Assembly: GCF_000612585.1 (NCBI RefSeq)
Contig: NZ_JFCA01000006.1
Span: 1-64,000 of the forward strand
Direction: 5' to 3'
Length of the DNA stretch: 64,000 nucleotides
From: Pseudomonas sp. CHM02
Lineage (GTDB): Bacteria; Pseudomonadota; Gammaproteobacteria; Pseudomonadales; Pseudomonadaceae
The translations under genes were made by a program, and so were the position numbers. How positions within the stretch are numbered: the stretch's first letter is position 1; each line of letters opens with the position of its first letter. Under the pieces are notes generated by a model. It did no database searches and was not told where the DNA came from. It was given only the letters and a program-made list of their open reading frames with translations. Shown here in pieces: positions 55,594 to 64,000 of this stretch.

Positions 55594-56673
55594 TCAGACC
55601 ACCGGCTTCAACAGCACCTTGATCGACTTGGTCGAGTTCGCCAGTTCAAAGGCTTCGGCCCAGTCGTCCAGCGGGAAGTCATGGGTGACGATGCCTTTGG
55701 AGGTGACCAGGCCGCGTTCGAACAGGTCGATGGCGATCGGGTAGCAATAAGGGCCAAGGTGCGCGCCGCGAACATCCAGCTCCTTGCGGTCACCGATGAT
55801 CGACCAGTCGACGCTGGTCTCGGCGCCGAACACACTGAACTCGACAAAACGCCCGAGCTTGCGGATCAGGTCCAGGCCTTGCGTCACACCGGCCGGCACG
55901 CCAGTGGTTTCGATGTAGACGTCGCAGCCATAGTTGTCGGTGAGGCCGTTGATGATCGCACGGGCGTTATCGCGCAACGGGTTGATCACCACATCGGCGC
56001 CGAATGTCTTCGCCAGCTCCAGGCGCTCGTCGACCATGTCGATCACCACCAGTTTCTTCGGGGTCTTCAACGCGGCGACCTGGACCATGCACAGGCCGAG
56101 GGTGCCGGCACCGGCGATCACCACCACGTCGTCGAGCTGGATATCGCCACGGTTGACGGTATGGATCGAACACGCCATCGGCTCCACCAGCGCCGAGTCT
56201 TCCAGCGACACCGACTCGGGAATCTTGTGCACGATGGCGGTCTTGGGGATGCGCATGTACTGGGCCATGCCACCTTCGGCCACTTCACGCTGGAAGCCGA
56301 AAATGTTGTGCACTTCGCACATCCAGTACTTGCCGGATTTGCAGAAGCGGCACTTGCCACAGGGCACGATCTGCTCGGCGATCACCTTGTCGCCCACCGC
56401 GACGTCGAAGTGCTCTTCGGCGCCCTCGCCCGCCTCCACCACATAGCCGAAGAACTCGTGCCCCGGCACCACCGGTGCCTTGACCCACGGGTTGTCGCCG
56501 CCCCAGAACATCGCCGCGCCGGAGTGGCACTTGCAATCACTGGCGCAGATGCCACAAGCGGCGATGCGGATCACCAGTTCGTTCGGGCGTGCCGTGGGTT
56601 TGCCGATGCGTTCCAGGCGATAGTCTTTGGGGCCGTGGCAAACGACGGCTTGCATTTCAGTGTGCTTGTCCAT
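55594..56673 (-). CDS. Zinc alcohol dehydrogenase, erythritol/L-threitol-dehydrogenase-like
   Basis: A 359-residue medium-chain dehydrogenase. Catalytic zinc ligands in GICASDCKCH and PGHEFFG, structural zinc cysteines in CGKCRFCKSGKYWMC, NAD motif GAGTLGLCM, and the pattern CHGPKDYRLE at the N-terminus with DWSIIGDRKELDVRGAHLGPYCYP near the C-terminus. These match the EltD erythritol/L-threitol dehydrogenase I recall from mycobacteria better than sorbitol or xylitol dehydrogenases. Start with AGGACC upstream; a second in-frame ATG is six codons later. Part of the ABC-ADH-kinase-SDR polyol operon. Confidence 0.84.
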   Translation of the reverse strand: MDKHTEMQAVVCHGPKDYRLERIGKPTARPNELVIRIAACGICASDCKCHSGAAMFWGGDNPWVKAPVVPGHEFFGYVVEAGEGAEEHFDVAVGDKVIAEQIVPCGKCRFCKSGKYWMCEVHNIFGFQREVAEGGMAQYMRIPKTAIVHKIPESVSLEDSALVEPMACSIHTVNRGDIQLDDVVVIAGAGTLGLCMVQVAALKTPKKLVVIDMVDERLELAKTFGADVVINPLRDNARAIINGLTDNYGCDVYIETTGVPAGVTQGLDLIRKLGRFVEFSVFGAETSVDWSIIGDRKELDVRGAHLGPYCYPIAIDLFERGLVTSKGIVTHDFPLDDWAEAFELANSTKSIKVLLKPVV

Positions 56674-56695
56674 GGTGTTCGGTCCTGTCTTGAGT

Positions 56696-57688
56696 TTATT
56701 TATGGCGCTGACGGCTGATAAAGATCGCCAGCAAAATGATCCCGCCCTTGATCACGCTCTGGACGTAGGGCGAAACGCCGAGCATGTTCAGTCCGTTGTT
56801 CAATACGCCGAGCAGCATGGCGCCGAGCAAGGTGCCGACGATCACGCCACGCCCACCGGCAATCGACGCGCCGCCGAGTACCACGGCGGCAATCGCATCC
56901 AGCTCGAACGACACGCCGGCATTCGGCTGGCCGCTCATCAGGCGCGAGGTGAGTACCAGCCCGGCAATCGCCGCCGTCAGGCCGCTGATGCCATACACCA
57001 GCAGCTTGAAGCGCGCGGCACGCACGCCGGACAACCGCACGGCTTCTTCATTGCCGCCAATGGCGTAGATGTAGCGGCCGATGCGCGTGTGCTGCAGCAG
57101 CACATAGGCGGCGGCGTAGGTGATCAGCATGATCAGGATCGGCACTTCAATGCCGAACAGGCTCTGGCGACCGAAGAAGCCGAACCACTCCGGCAGCCCG
57201 GAAATCGGGTAGCCATCGGTGTACATCAGGCCCAGGCCCCGGGCGATGCCCATGGTCGCCAGGGTGACGATGATCGGCGGCATGTGCAGGTAGGCGACGA
57301 ACAGGCCGTTGCCGATGCCGAAGGCCACGCCGATCAACATCCCCGCGCCAATCGCCAGGCCGGGGGGCAGGCCCGCGACCATCAACCCCGCCGTGAGCGT
57401 GCCGGACAACGCCATCACCGGCCCCACCGACAAGTCGATGCCGCCGGTGAGGATCACGCAGGTCATGCCCACCGCGATAATTGCGTTGATCGACACCTGG
57501 CGGGCAATGTTCGACAGGTTGCTGGCGGTCAGGAAGGTGTCGCTGGCGAGGATCATCACCAGGGTCACCACCACCAGCCCCACGAACGGGTAGAAGGCCG
57601 GCGAGCGCATCAGCCGCGCCAGGTTGAGGCGCAGCCGGCTGCTATCGCCGGTACTAATGGACGTATTCACTTGAGCCCCCTGTTGCAT
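56696..57688 (-). CDS. Sugar ABC transporter permease, RbsC-like
   Basis: A 330-residue permease with about ten hydrophobic segments and the RbsC/BPD-2 signature ([42 protein letters not shown]). The start ATG at 57688 overlaps the end of the ATPase gene by 35 bases and has AGAGG upstream; an alternative GTG at 57670 also overlaps. Forms the membrane part of the importer. Confidence 0.9.
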   Translation of the reverse strand: MQQGAQVNTSISTGDSSRLRLNLARLMRSPAFYPFVGLVVVTLVMILASDTFLTASNLSNIARQVSINAIIAVGMTCVILTGGIDLSVGPVMALSGTLTAGLMVAGLPPGLAIGAGMLIGVAFGIGNGLFVAYLHMPPIIVTLATMGIARGLGLMYTDGYPISGLPEWFGFFGRQSLFGIEVPILIMLITYAAAYVLLQHTRIGRYIYAIGGNEEAVRLSGVRAARFKLLVYGISGLTAAIAGLVLTSRLMSGQPNAGVSFELDAIAAVVLGGASIAGGRGVIVGTLLGAMLLGVLNNGLNMLGVSPYVQSVIKGGIILLAIFISRQRHK

Positions 57689-59162
57689 GGCGCATGACCT
57701 CTTGAGGATTGACGGCGGACGCCTCCAGCAGCTTGACGATGGCGCCCTTGTGGAACACGGCGACGCGGTCGCACATGCCGATGATTTCCGGCAGCTCGGA
57801 GGAAATCATGATGATTGCGTAGCCCTGTTCGGTGAGGCTGCGCATCAACGCGTAGATCTGCGCCTTGGCGCCCACGTCGATGCCACGGGTAGGCTCGTCG
57901 AACACCAGCACGTCGCAGTGGTGGTTGATCCAGCGTGCGATCACGACCTTTTGCTGGTTGCCGCCGCTGAGGTTGAACACACGGCTTTCGCTGCTGGGGG
58001 CCTTGATCGACAGTTGTTTCATCAGGCCCTCGACACTGGCGCATTCGCGGCTTTTGTCGATCAGGCCCGAGGCGTTCTGGTACTTGGGCAGGTTGTTCAG
58101 GGAGATGTTTTCGCGAATGCTGAAGTCGGTGATCAGCCCTTCGCTCTTGCGGCTTTCCGGGAGCAGGCCGATGCCATGGGCCAGGGCCTGGGCCGGGTCG
58201 TCGAGGGTGACTTTTTCGCCACGCAGCCACACGTCTTTGCTCACCGACGGCAGCGCGCCCATCATGCCCAACGCCAGTTCGGTGCGACCGGAGCCGACCA
58301 GCCCGGCAAAGCCGAGGATCTCGCCCTTGTGCAACTGAAAGCTGTTGTGGGGGCCGTTGCGCACCAGCTGGATGTCCTTGACCTCCAGCAACAGCGGGCC
58401 GCGTGCGCTCGTTGGCTTGGGTGGAAAACTGCACGCCAGGCGACGCCCGACCATCATCTCGACCAGGCGGTCGATGTCGCTGTCGGCCACATCGGTGACG
58501 CCGACATTGCCGCCGTCGCGCAACACGCTGATGCGGTCACACACCTGGAAAATCTCCTCCAGGTGATGGGAGATGAAAATCACCGCCACGCCCTGGCGCT
58601 TGAGCTCGCGCATGATCTCGAACAGCAGCTCGGCTTCGCTGGGCGTCAGCGTCGCGGTGGGTTCATCCAGCACCAGCAGGCGCGCATCCAGGGCCAGGGC
58701 CTTGGCGATTTCGACAAACTGTTGTTCGGCCACGCTCAGGTGCTTGACCGCACAGCGCAGGTCGATGGTCACGCCCAGGCGCTTGAACAATGCCTCGCTG
58801 GCTTCGACCATTTCGCGCTTGCGCAACAGGCCGAAGCGGTTGCTCAGCTCATGGCCGAGGAAGATGTTTTCCACCGCCGTGAGGTAGGGAATCAGGCTGA
58901 ATTCCTGGAACACGATGCCGATGCCGGCGGCAATCGCATCACGGTAGGTCGCGAACTGCTGCGCCTGGCCGTCGATCAGGATCTGGCCTTCGTCCTGGTG
59001 CTCGACGCCGCCGAGGATCTTCATCAGGGTCGATTTACCCGCGCCATTTTCTCCGAGCAAGGCATGGATCTCGCCGCGCTCGACTTGCAGGTTGATGGAC
59101 TTGAGGGCCTGTACGCCCGGGTAACGCTTACAGATGTTTTCCAGCTTCAGAAGACTGCTCAT
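57654..59162 (-). CDS. Sugar ABC transporter ATPase, RbsA-like (duplicated)
   Basis: A 502-residue ATPase with two nucleotide-binding halves, as in RbsA/XylG. First half: [36 protein letters not shown]. Second half: degenerate Walker [17 protein letters not shown], then [16 protein letters not shown] and [11 protein letters not shown]. Start ATG preceded by GAGG. Energises uptake of the polyol or sugar. Confidence 0.92.
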   Translation of the reverse strand: MSSLLKLENICKRYPGVQALKSINLQVERGEIHALLGENGAGKSTLMKILGGVEHQDEGQILIDGQAQQFATYRDAIAAGIGIVFQEFSLIPYLTAVENIFLGHELSNRFGLLRKREMVEASEALFKRLGVTIDLRCAVKHLSVAEQQFVEIAKALALDARLLVLDEPTATLTPSEAELLFEIMRELKRQGVAVIFISHHLEEIFQVCDRISVLRDGGNVGVTDVADSDIDRLVEMMVGRRLACSFPPKPTSARGPLLLEVKDIQLVRNGPHNSFQLHKGEILGFAGLVGSGRTELALGMMGALPSVSKDVWLRGEKVTLDDPAQALAHGIGLLPESRKSEGLITDFSIRENISLNNLPKYQNASGLIDKSRECASVEGLMKQLSIKAPSSESRVFNLSGGNQQKVVIARWINHHCDVLVFDEPTRGIDVGAKAQIYALMRSLTEQGYAIIMISSELPEIIGMCDRVAVFHKGAIVKLLEASAVNPQEVMRHATGGSSEYVH

Positions 59163-59225
59163 ACCGCCGACCTCGTATTCAGAAGGATGACCTGGGCCCC
59201 ACGGTTTGCGTGGGGCCTGGGCGAT

Positions 59226-60149
59226 TTACCAGCTGAAATCCTTGGCCTTGGCCTGGTCGATCAGGGTGATGTCCACCGGAATGGTGGCCGGCACTTGCGA
59301 GCCCCACTTCTTGGCCAGGGCGATGCCCAGGGCAAGGCGGATCTGGTCGCGCGGGTATTGGGCCGAGGTGGCGATGAATTTGCTGCCGGGCTTCTGAATC
59401 GCCTTGATCGCTTCGGGCGCGCCGTCGACGCTGACCAGCTTCACGTCCAGGCCGCTGGCCTCGATGGCCGAAAGCGCGCCGAGCGAGCCGTTGTCATTCA
59501 CGCTGAAAATGCCCTTGAGGGTGGGCTGGGCCTGCAGCATGTTCTCGGTGACGGTCAGCGCCTGGTCACGTTCCTGCTTGCCGTTCTGGATGCTGACAAT
59601 CTTGATGTCCGGGTGCTTGGCCACGGCCTCCTTGCAGCCGCGTACGCGCTCGAGGATCGGCACCACGGCGATACCGTCGAGGATGGCGATATTGCCTTTG
59701 TCACCGATGTTCTTGGCCAGGTATTCACAGGCCTGGAAGCCGGCGTCGAAGTTCTTCGAGCCGACGAAGGAATCCAGCGGGCCGTCCGCCTGGGCGTCTA
59801 CCGCGACGACCACGACACCGGCGGCGTGGGCGGATTTGACCGCCGATTGCACGCCGACCGAGTCGGTGGGGTTGATCAGCAGGATATCGATGCCTTTCTG
59901 CAGCATGTCTTCGACGTCACTGACCTGCTTGGACACGTCGTGGCGGGCGTCGGTGATGATCAGTTTCGCGCCAATGGTCGCCCCGGCTTCTTCGAGGGCG
60001 TTTTTCATGGTGACGAAATACGGGTTATTGATTTCCTGGAAAGACGCGCCGATGCGGATGGGCTTCGCAGCGTCGGCGAAAGCAGGGGCAGCGGTGCCGA
60101 GGGTGATGCTTACAGCCAATAAACACAGGGTTTTCGGGAGCATTTTCAT
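59226..60149 (-). CDS. Sugar ABC transporter substrate-binding protein, RbsB-like
   Basis: A 307-residue periplasmic binding protein. Signal peptide of about 25 residues ends PAFA; mature part starts DAAKPIRIGASFQEINNPYF, with the ribose-type stretches DVSKQVSDVEDMLQKGIDILLINPTDS and VVAVDAQADG. Start ATG 60149; an upstream in-frame extension contains the operator. First gene of the polyol operon (binding protein, ATPase, permease, dehydrogenase, kinase, SDR). Confidence 0.9.
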   Translation of the reverse strand: MKMLPKTLCLLAVSITLGTAAPAFADAAKPIRIGASFQEINNPYFVTMKNALEEAGATIGAKLIITDARHDVSKQVSDVEDMLQKGIDILLINPTDSVGVQSAVKSAHAAGVVVVAVDAQADGPLDSFVGSKNFDAGFQACEYLAKNIGDKGNIAILDGIAVVPILERVRGCKEAVAKHPDIKIVSIQNGKQERDQALTVTENMLQAQPTLKGIFSVNDNGSLGALSAIEASGLDVKLVSVDGAPEAIKAIQKPGSKFIATSAQYPRDQIRLALGIALAKKWGSQVPATIPVDITLIDQAKAKDFSW

Positions 60150-60184
60150 GGCGTGGTTCTCTGTTTTGTTTTTATTTTTAGAGC

Positions 60185-60204
60185 AAATGTTATCGTTAAC
60201 ATTT
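60185..60204. promoter_or_regulatory. LacI-family operator upstream of the polyol operon
   Basis: AAATGTTATC-GTTAACATTT: a 20-base palindrome with a central CG and only one mismatched base pair (two positions), 36 bases before the binding-protein start. The central CG and 18-20 base size are hallmarks of LacI/GalR sites. Confidence 0.78.
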
Positions 60205-60389
60205 TGCCAGAAGCTAGCAAGGAAATAAGGGGTGTGCAAGCCCCCACTGGTCACCTCGCCTTACAGGGCTCCTGCATTGCACCGCAAAAACTCGCACATT
60301 CCCTGCCACCCACTAAGCTCAGCCTCCAACAAAAAGAATCCGAGCACCCTGTACCGGGAGCCGCGCGCCCACGACAACCAGGATTCGTC

Positions 60390-61490
60390 ATGAGTACCCG
60401 TCCAAAAAAACTGCGTCATCTGCTGTTCGTGTTGTGCCTGGCGGTGATCGCCTTTTTGCTGTTGATGCCGACCAATGTCCAACCGGTGAACTGGGCACCG
60501 CCCAAGGCGCCGTCAATGAAGGACGGCCCCTACGCCGAGAACCAGCGCCTCAAAGGTGTGCAGAGAATCGGCGCCCAGGACATCGCCGGCCCCGAAGCCT
60601 TGCTGCTGGATGCCCAGGGTTACCTGATCAGCGGTTTGCATGACGGGCGCATCATTCGCACCTCGCCCGACAGCCGCCGCCTGGAAGTACTCGCCACTAC
60701 CGGTGGGCGGCCGCTGGGCATGGCGCTGCACCCGGATGGGCGCTTGATCATTGCCGATGGGGTCAAGGGCTTGCTGGCGCTGGAGACCAATCGCCAACTG
60801 ACCACCCTGAGCACCGGCGCCAACGACGTCGCCTTTGGTTTCACCGATGACGTCACCGTGGACGCCAGCGGGCGCTATGCGTACTTCAGCGATGCATCGA
60901 GCCGCTGGGGTTATGGGCAGGACGGTGAGGCCGTGATCGAGCATGGCGGCGATGGTCGGCTGCTGCGCTACGACTTCAACAACGGCACCACCGAGGTACT
61001 GCTGGACCAGTTGCAATTCGCCAACGGCGTGGCCCTGGGCCCGGATGAAAATTACGTGTTGGTAAATGAAACCGGCGCCTATCGCATCAGCCGCTATTGG
61101 CTCAAAGGTGAGCGCGCCGGTACCCATGACTTGTTTATCGACAACCTGCCCGGCCTGCCGGACAACCTCAGCTTCAATGGCCAGGACCGCTTCTGGGTGG
61201 CGCTCTATTCGCCGCGCAACCCACTGCTGGACAGCTTCGCCGGCTACCCCCTGCTGCGCAAGGTGATGGTGCGCGCGCTGATGGTGGTGCCCAAGCCGAT
61301 CGAGCGCAAAGCCTTTGTGCTGGGGTTGGACACCGAGGGGAAAGTCATCGCCAATTTGCAGGATGGCAGCGCGGGGAATTACTCACCCATCACCACGGCC
61401 CGGGAGTATGGCGACTGGTTGTACCTGGGTTCGTTGAAGAGCACGAGCATGGCGCGCTTGCCGTTGTCGCAGGCATTGGCCGGCGAATGA
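60390..61490 (+). CDS. Membrane-anchored SMP-30/strictosidine-synthase-like protein
   Basis: A 366-residue protein with one N-terminal membrane helix (about residues 9-27) and a beta-propeller of the strictosidine-synthase-like/APMAP type: GPEALLLDAQGYLISGLHDGRI, FTDDVTVDASGRYAYFSDASSRWG and FANGVALGPDENYVLVNETGAYRISRYW (in parts). Relatives include lactonases and esterases of unknown physiological substrate. Start ATG 60390 behind AGGA. Divergent from the polyol operon and convergent with the PPC protein, with a shared terminator hairpin. Confidence 0.8.
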   Translation: MSTRPKKLRHLLFVLCLAVIAFLLLMPTNVQPVNWAPPKAPSMKDGPYAENQRLKGVQRIGAQDIAGPEALLLDAQGYLISGLHDGRIIRTSPDSRRLEVLATTGGRPLGMALHPDGRLIIADGVKGLLALETNRQLTTLSTGANDVAFGFTDDVTVDASGRYAYFSDASSRWGYGQDGEAVIEHGGDGRLLRYDFNNGTTEVLLDQLQFANGVALGPDENYVLVNETGAYRISRYWLKGERAGTHDLFIDNLPGLPDNLSFNGQDRFWVALYSPRNPLLDSFAGYPLLRKVMVRALMVVPKPIERKAFVLGLDTEGKVIANLQDGSAGNYSPITTAREYGDWLYLGSLKSTSMARLPLSQALAGE

Positions 61491-61494
61491 AAAA

Positions 61495-61518
61495 GGGGCA
61501 GCCTCGCCAGGCTGCCCC
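61495..61518. terminator. Bidirectional Rho-independent terminator
   Basis: GGGGCAGCCT-CGCC-AGGCTGCCCC: perfect 10-bp stem and 4-base loop, flanked by AAAA on the left and TT-CTC on the right, starting four bases after the stop of the SMP-30-like gene and 21 bases from the stop of the convergent PPC gene. Confidence 0.85.
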
Positions 61519-61538
61519 TTCTCACTTGCACCGTTGAA

Positions 61539-62981
61539 TCAATGGATGATGTCTTGGGTGCAGATGTGCCCGAAGGTCACGTAAGGCACATTCTCGCCGC
61601 CCACGCCCACACCAGGGAACTCGTCCAGTTCGATACGCCAGCCACCGAAGTTGAAGGTCGTCGCCCAGTTGTATTTGACGCCGGTGCTGCTGTCCGGGTA
61701 CTCCACACGGTAGTCGCCGAAGCAGTCACCGATACCGGAACTGGCCTGGGAGGTACCCGCACTGTTGGTGGTGGCCTTGAAGTCGGTCCAGTGGAACTCG
61801 GCACCGTCGAAGCGTTTGTCGATACGCAGGACCGGCGTGACACCCAACAACGGTGCGCCAGTGGAGTCGGACCAGTTGGTGGTCCAGTTCACCGTACGTG
61901 CAGCCTGGGTCGCCATCCAGAAGATCGAAGCCGGCACCCGCACGACGTTGTCACCCTTCACATCCGACGTGTTCAAGCGCGGCGTAGAGCCCAGGCTCAG
62001 CTGGTAGTGCCGGGTCGGGTCCTGAACCACGGCCGGGTTGGCCCGTACACGCACCTTCACCGTGGTGCCTGGTGTGACACTCGGGTAGGTCGAGGTAGAG
62101 CCCGCCGGGACGGTGACCCAATTGACGCCATCGAAACGATCGAAAATCCACTGGCTGCGGCTGCCGTTCGCATCACCGGCCAGGTACATGCTCACGCTCT
62201 GGCCACGCACCGCCTTGAAGTCGAAGTAGTCAACGTCGTTGGCGTTGTCGAGGTTGCCGGTCACCTTGTTCATCGAGTCCGGCAGCACGAAGGCGGTTTG
62301 TGGCGTGTCGTTGGGCTCGTAGGCATCGATATTGGTGTCTACCGCCACGCCAAAGCTGAACTGCGAATTGCTGGCGACCTTGGCGACCATGTACCAGTAG
62401 TAATCACCGGCCGGCAGTACACCGTTGAGGTATTCATCGGCATTACCCGCGGCATCCGACGAACCCACCACGCTCAAGTTGCCCTGCCCATCATCCTGGA
62501 ACAGGGTCAGCGACATGTCGGTGCCCGCACTCTGGTTGACCAGTTGCACCTGGACCCGTGCGTTCTCTGGCAGGTTGAAGTGATAGGCGAACTCTTCACC
62601 CTGGGCCACGCCGTTGACGGTGTAGAGGGTATTGATATCGAGTGTCGGGAATAGCGGCACAAAGGCCGCAACGGCGGCGCTTTTCAGTTCGGCCTGGCCA
62701 GGCTTTTTCAACTCGCCGACCACGGTGTTGAAAGGCGTGGACTTGACCGCCTGGGTAACAGCCTTGGATTGGCCGGTCTTGGCTGCCTGGAGTTTTTGCT
62801 TGAGGCTGGCCGGCACCTTCGCCGCGTCCAGCTTGCCGCCAGATTTGAGCGCTTTGTCCACGGCCTGCTTGACCGCTTCGGCGCTGAGTTTCTGAGGGGG
62901 TTGCTCGGCCAGGGCGAAGGCCGAAACGAAGCAGGAGGCCGCCATGGCCGCGCCCAGCATAAAGGCTTTTTTCGATTTCAT
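61539..62981 (-). CDS. Secreted protein with bacterial pre-peptidase C-terminal (PPC) domain
   Basis: A 480-residue exported protein. Signal peptide 1-25 (ending ALA). Residues 27-90 are Lys/Ala/Gln-rich and low in complexity. A PPC-type region spans about 205-275 (EPNDTPQTAFVLPDS; NANDVDYFDFKAVRGQSVSMYLAGD), and a related beta-rich domain lies at about 105-200. No protease active site is visible, so it is not itself a recognisable peptidase. The C-terminal part (about 330-480) is unassigned. Found alone, with a terminator after it. Function unknown. Confidence 0.75.
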   Translation of the reverse strand: MKSKKAFMLGAAMAASCFVSAFALAEQPPQKLSAEAVKQAVDKALKSGGKLDAAKVPASLKQKLQAAKTGQSKAVTQAVKSTPFNTVVGELKKPGQAELKSAAVAAFVPLFPTLDINTLYTVNGVAQGEEFAYHFNLPENARVQVQLVNQSAGTDMSLTLFQDDGQGNLSVVGSSDAAGNADEYLNGVLPAGDYYWYMVAKVASNSQFSFGVAVDTNIDAYEPNDTPQTAFVLPDSMNKVTGNLDNANDVDYFDFKAVRGQSVSMYLAGDANGSRSQWIFDRFDGVNWVTVPAGSTSTYPSVTPGTTVKVRVRANPAVVQDPTRHYQLSLGSTPRLNTSDVKGDNVVRVPASIFWMATQAARTVNWTTNWSDSTGAPLLGVTPVLRIDKRFDGAEFHWTDFKATTNSAGTSQASSGIGDCFGDYRVEYPDSSTGVKYNWATTFNFGGWRIELDEFPGVGVGGENVPYVTFGHICTQDIIH

Positions 62982-63094
62982 TTTTTATCCATCCATAGTT
63001 AAAAAGTGAAGCTCAGGTGACATCCGGTCACCTGGGATGGAATGTAAGATATGACTGTATGCATGTACAGTATTTTTTGAAAAAATTTCAATTT

Positions 63095-63475
63095 CTATGG
63101 AATGGGGATGTCACACCACCAGCGCCAGAAGCTCCAGACAGCCGTCCCGAAGACCCAGATATAGCCAACTTTATATGGCCACACCACCCAACGCTTAAGC
63201 GCTAAAGGAACTGCCGCTAATTCAGCCTTCGTCACAATACCGGCTTCCACATAGCGCTTTGAGTCTGAGAAAAACTCAGAAATAAGCAACATGCGATATT
63301 GCCTGTCGATCCACTGGTTTCGCCTCCAAAATCGCTTATTGTCTTGAACCCTTTCGTTCTGACAGAAATAACTTTCCACCTCATCGAGCTTTGCATATTC
63401 CGCAAAAATCATCAGTCCCAAGACAACAAACGTCCCGACAAACACCACGATGGTGTAGATGAGAAAAAAATCCAT
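63095..63475 (-). CDS. Small membrane protein, candidate immunity protein
   Basis: A 126-residue hypothetical protein with a hydrophobic helix at 4-24 and another at about 98-118, and a charged Trp/Arg-rich middle (NKRFWRRNQWIDRQYRML). It begins two bases after the TAA of the toxin-like gene and is AT-richer than neighbouring genes. I recognise no family. Position and topology suit an inner-membrane immunity protein for the upstream product; this is inference. Confidence 0.6.
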   Translation of the reverse strand: MDFFLIYTIVVFVGTFVVLGLMIFAEYAKLDEVESYFCQNERVQDNKRFWRRNQWIDRQYRMLLISEFFSDSKRYVEAGIVTKAELAAVPLALKRWVVWPYKVGYIWVFGTAVWSFWRWWCDIPIP

Positions 63476-63477
63476 GG

Positions 63478-64000
63478 TTAGGCTCCCTCAGGTAGGAATA
63501 TCAAATCCCCATCGACTTCCATGATCTCTCCTCCCAAAAACGCCCCAGCACTACCGACCCCATCACCTCCCACATACCCTCCCGCTGAGCCTCCGATTAT
63601 TCCGCAGGCGAGTTCACCTTTTCCCTTCATGCGAATACCTAGGAACATTGTGCATGCCCTTCGAGCGGCTCCTGCACCGAGTCTTCCCAAAAGGGCAGCT
63701 CCTGAGACTCCACCTGCCAACCTCCCCGTCTCCACATACTTCGCCCTTCTACACTGCGCCTCCCTCCCCTCCACACACGCCTCCTTGATCTCCAACCCCG
63801 CCACCCCCACATCCAGCGCCAACCCCACATAGGTTCCTTTGCCCAACCACTTCGACATCTGCGCAATCTCCCGCATCCGCATGGCATACCCCGCGATCTC
63901 ACCTTTATGCAGATAGCTCTTGGTCGACAGGCCCAACACCTTTTTCAACGACTCATTACCCTGCAACCCCGTCCCCAACCGCGCCGCGCCTTGCAGTTGC
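63478..64000 (-). CDS. 3' part of a toxin-like gene (glycine-rich membrane-inserting C-terminus), cut by the window edge
   Basis: The reading frame is open to the edge; no start codon can be assigned because codons continue upstream (the TTG at 63978 is internal). The last about 174 residues show a helical stretch (YAMRMREIAQMSKWLGKGTYVG), then glycine-zipper-like segments (GRLAGGVSGAALLGRLGAGAA; GIIGGSAGGYVGGDGVGSAGAFLGG) typical of membrane-inserting tails of secreted antibacterial effectors. With the two-helix membrane protein directly downstream, an effector-immunity pair (for example type VI) is plausible. The family is not certain. Confidence 0.55.
   Translation of the reverse strand, partial: QLQGAARLGTGLQGNESLKKVLGLSTKSYLHKGEIAGYAMRMREIAQMSKWLGKGTYVGLALDVGVAGLEIKEACVEGREAQCRRAKYVETGRLAGGVSGAALLGRLGAGAARRACTMFLGIRMKGKGELACGIIGGSAGGYVGGDGVGSAGAFLGGEIMEVDGDLIFLPEGA

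Overview
The window is a 64 kb piece of a GC-rich Pseudomonas chromosome, most likely from the P. fluorescens/putida side of the genus. The evidence is the pyoverdine block (pvdA, an FpvI-like sigma factor, pvdR-pvdT-opmQ), a complete bkd branched-chain keto-acid dehydrogenase operon with bkdR, OprD-type porin logic, and at least ten REP/REPIN inverted repeats of the GGGAGC-GGCTTGC kind typical of fluorescent pseudomonads. I saw no rRNA, tRNA, transposase, integrase or CRISPR array. Gene density is high and almost all genes are metabolic, transport or regulatory.

Layout. 1-8.6 kb: reductive pyrimidine catabolism (N-carbamoyl-beta-alanine amidohydrolase, NCS1 permease, dihydropyrimidinase, PreT/PreA dihydropyrimidine dehydrogenase, TetR regulator). 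8.7-10.4 kb: GNAT protein, copC, copD. 10.6-14.6 kb: hexuronate oxidation (OprD porin, uronate dehydrogenase, lactonase, epimerase-like protein). 14.6-17.4 kb: EmrAB-type efflux pair. 17.9-22.9 kb: SLC13/DASS anion transporter, then a sulfide module (TauE/SafE, sulfide:quinone oxidoreductase, ArsR-type sensor with the two persulfide-sensing cysteines, divergent Blh/ETHE1-like hydrolase). 22.9-29.8 kb: bkdR, bkdAA-AB-B-lpdV, ilvE. 29.9-32.8 kb: tandem GNAT, ornithine cyclodeaminase, Lrp regulator. 32.8-34.9 kb: two-gene radical-SAM DNA-repair module behind a LexA box. 34.9-41.7 kb: pyoverdine biosynthesis, regulation and export, with a Fur box and two PvdS boxes. 41.8-50.9 kb: a degenerate alpha/beta hydrolase, then a GntR-led cluster of a five-part branched-chain-type ABC importer, a second carbamoylase and an amidase. 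51-60 kb: LysR; LacI regulator facing a sugar-alcohol operon (ribose-type ABC importer, tetritol-type dehydrogenase, FGGY kinase, SDR). 60.4-63 kb: a membrane-anchored SMP-30-like protein and a secreted PPC-domain protein. 63.1 kb to the edge: a small membrane protein behind the 3' end of a glycine-rich toxin-like gene.

How the parts work together. The left end imports uracil/thymine-type bases, reduces, opens and decarbamoylates them. A close paralogue of its last enzyme sits 47 kb away in the GntR/ABC/amidase cluster, which I read as a separate uptake-and-hydrolysis system for N-carbamoyl or amide compounds. This is the best candidate here for an uncharacterised pathway. The LacI-controlled tetritol/pentitol operon has a near-perfect operator in front of its binding-protein gene. 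Iron control is unusually readable: one intergenic stretch carries the Fur box for the sigma gene and the PvdS box for the exporter, and a second PvdS box lies just after the sigma gene and drives pvdA. All family assignments are from reading the translated sequences; no database search was run.
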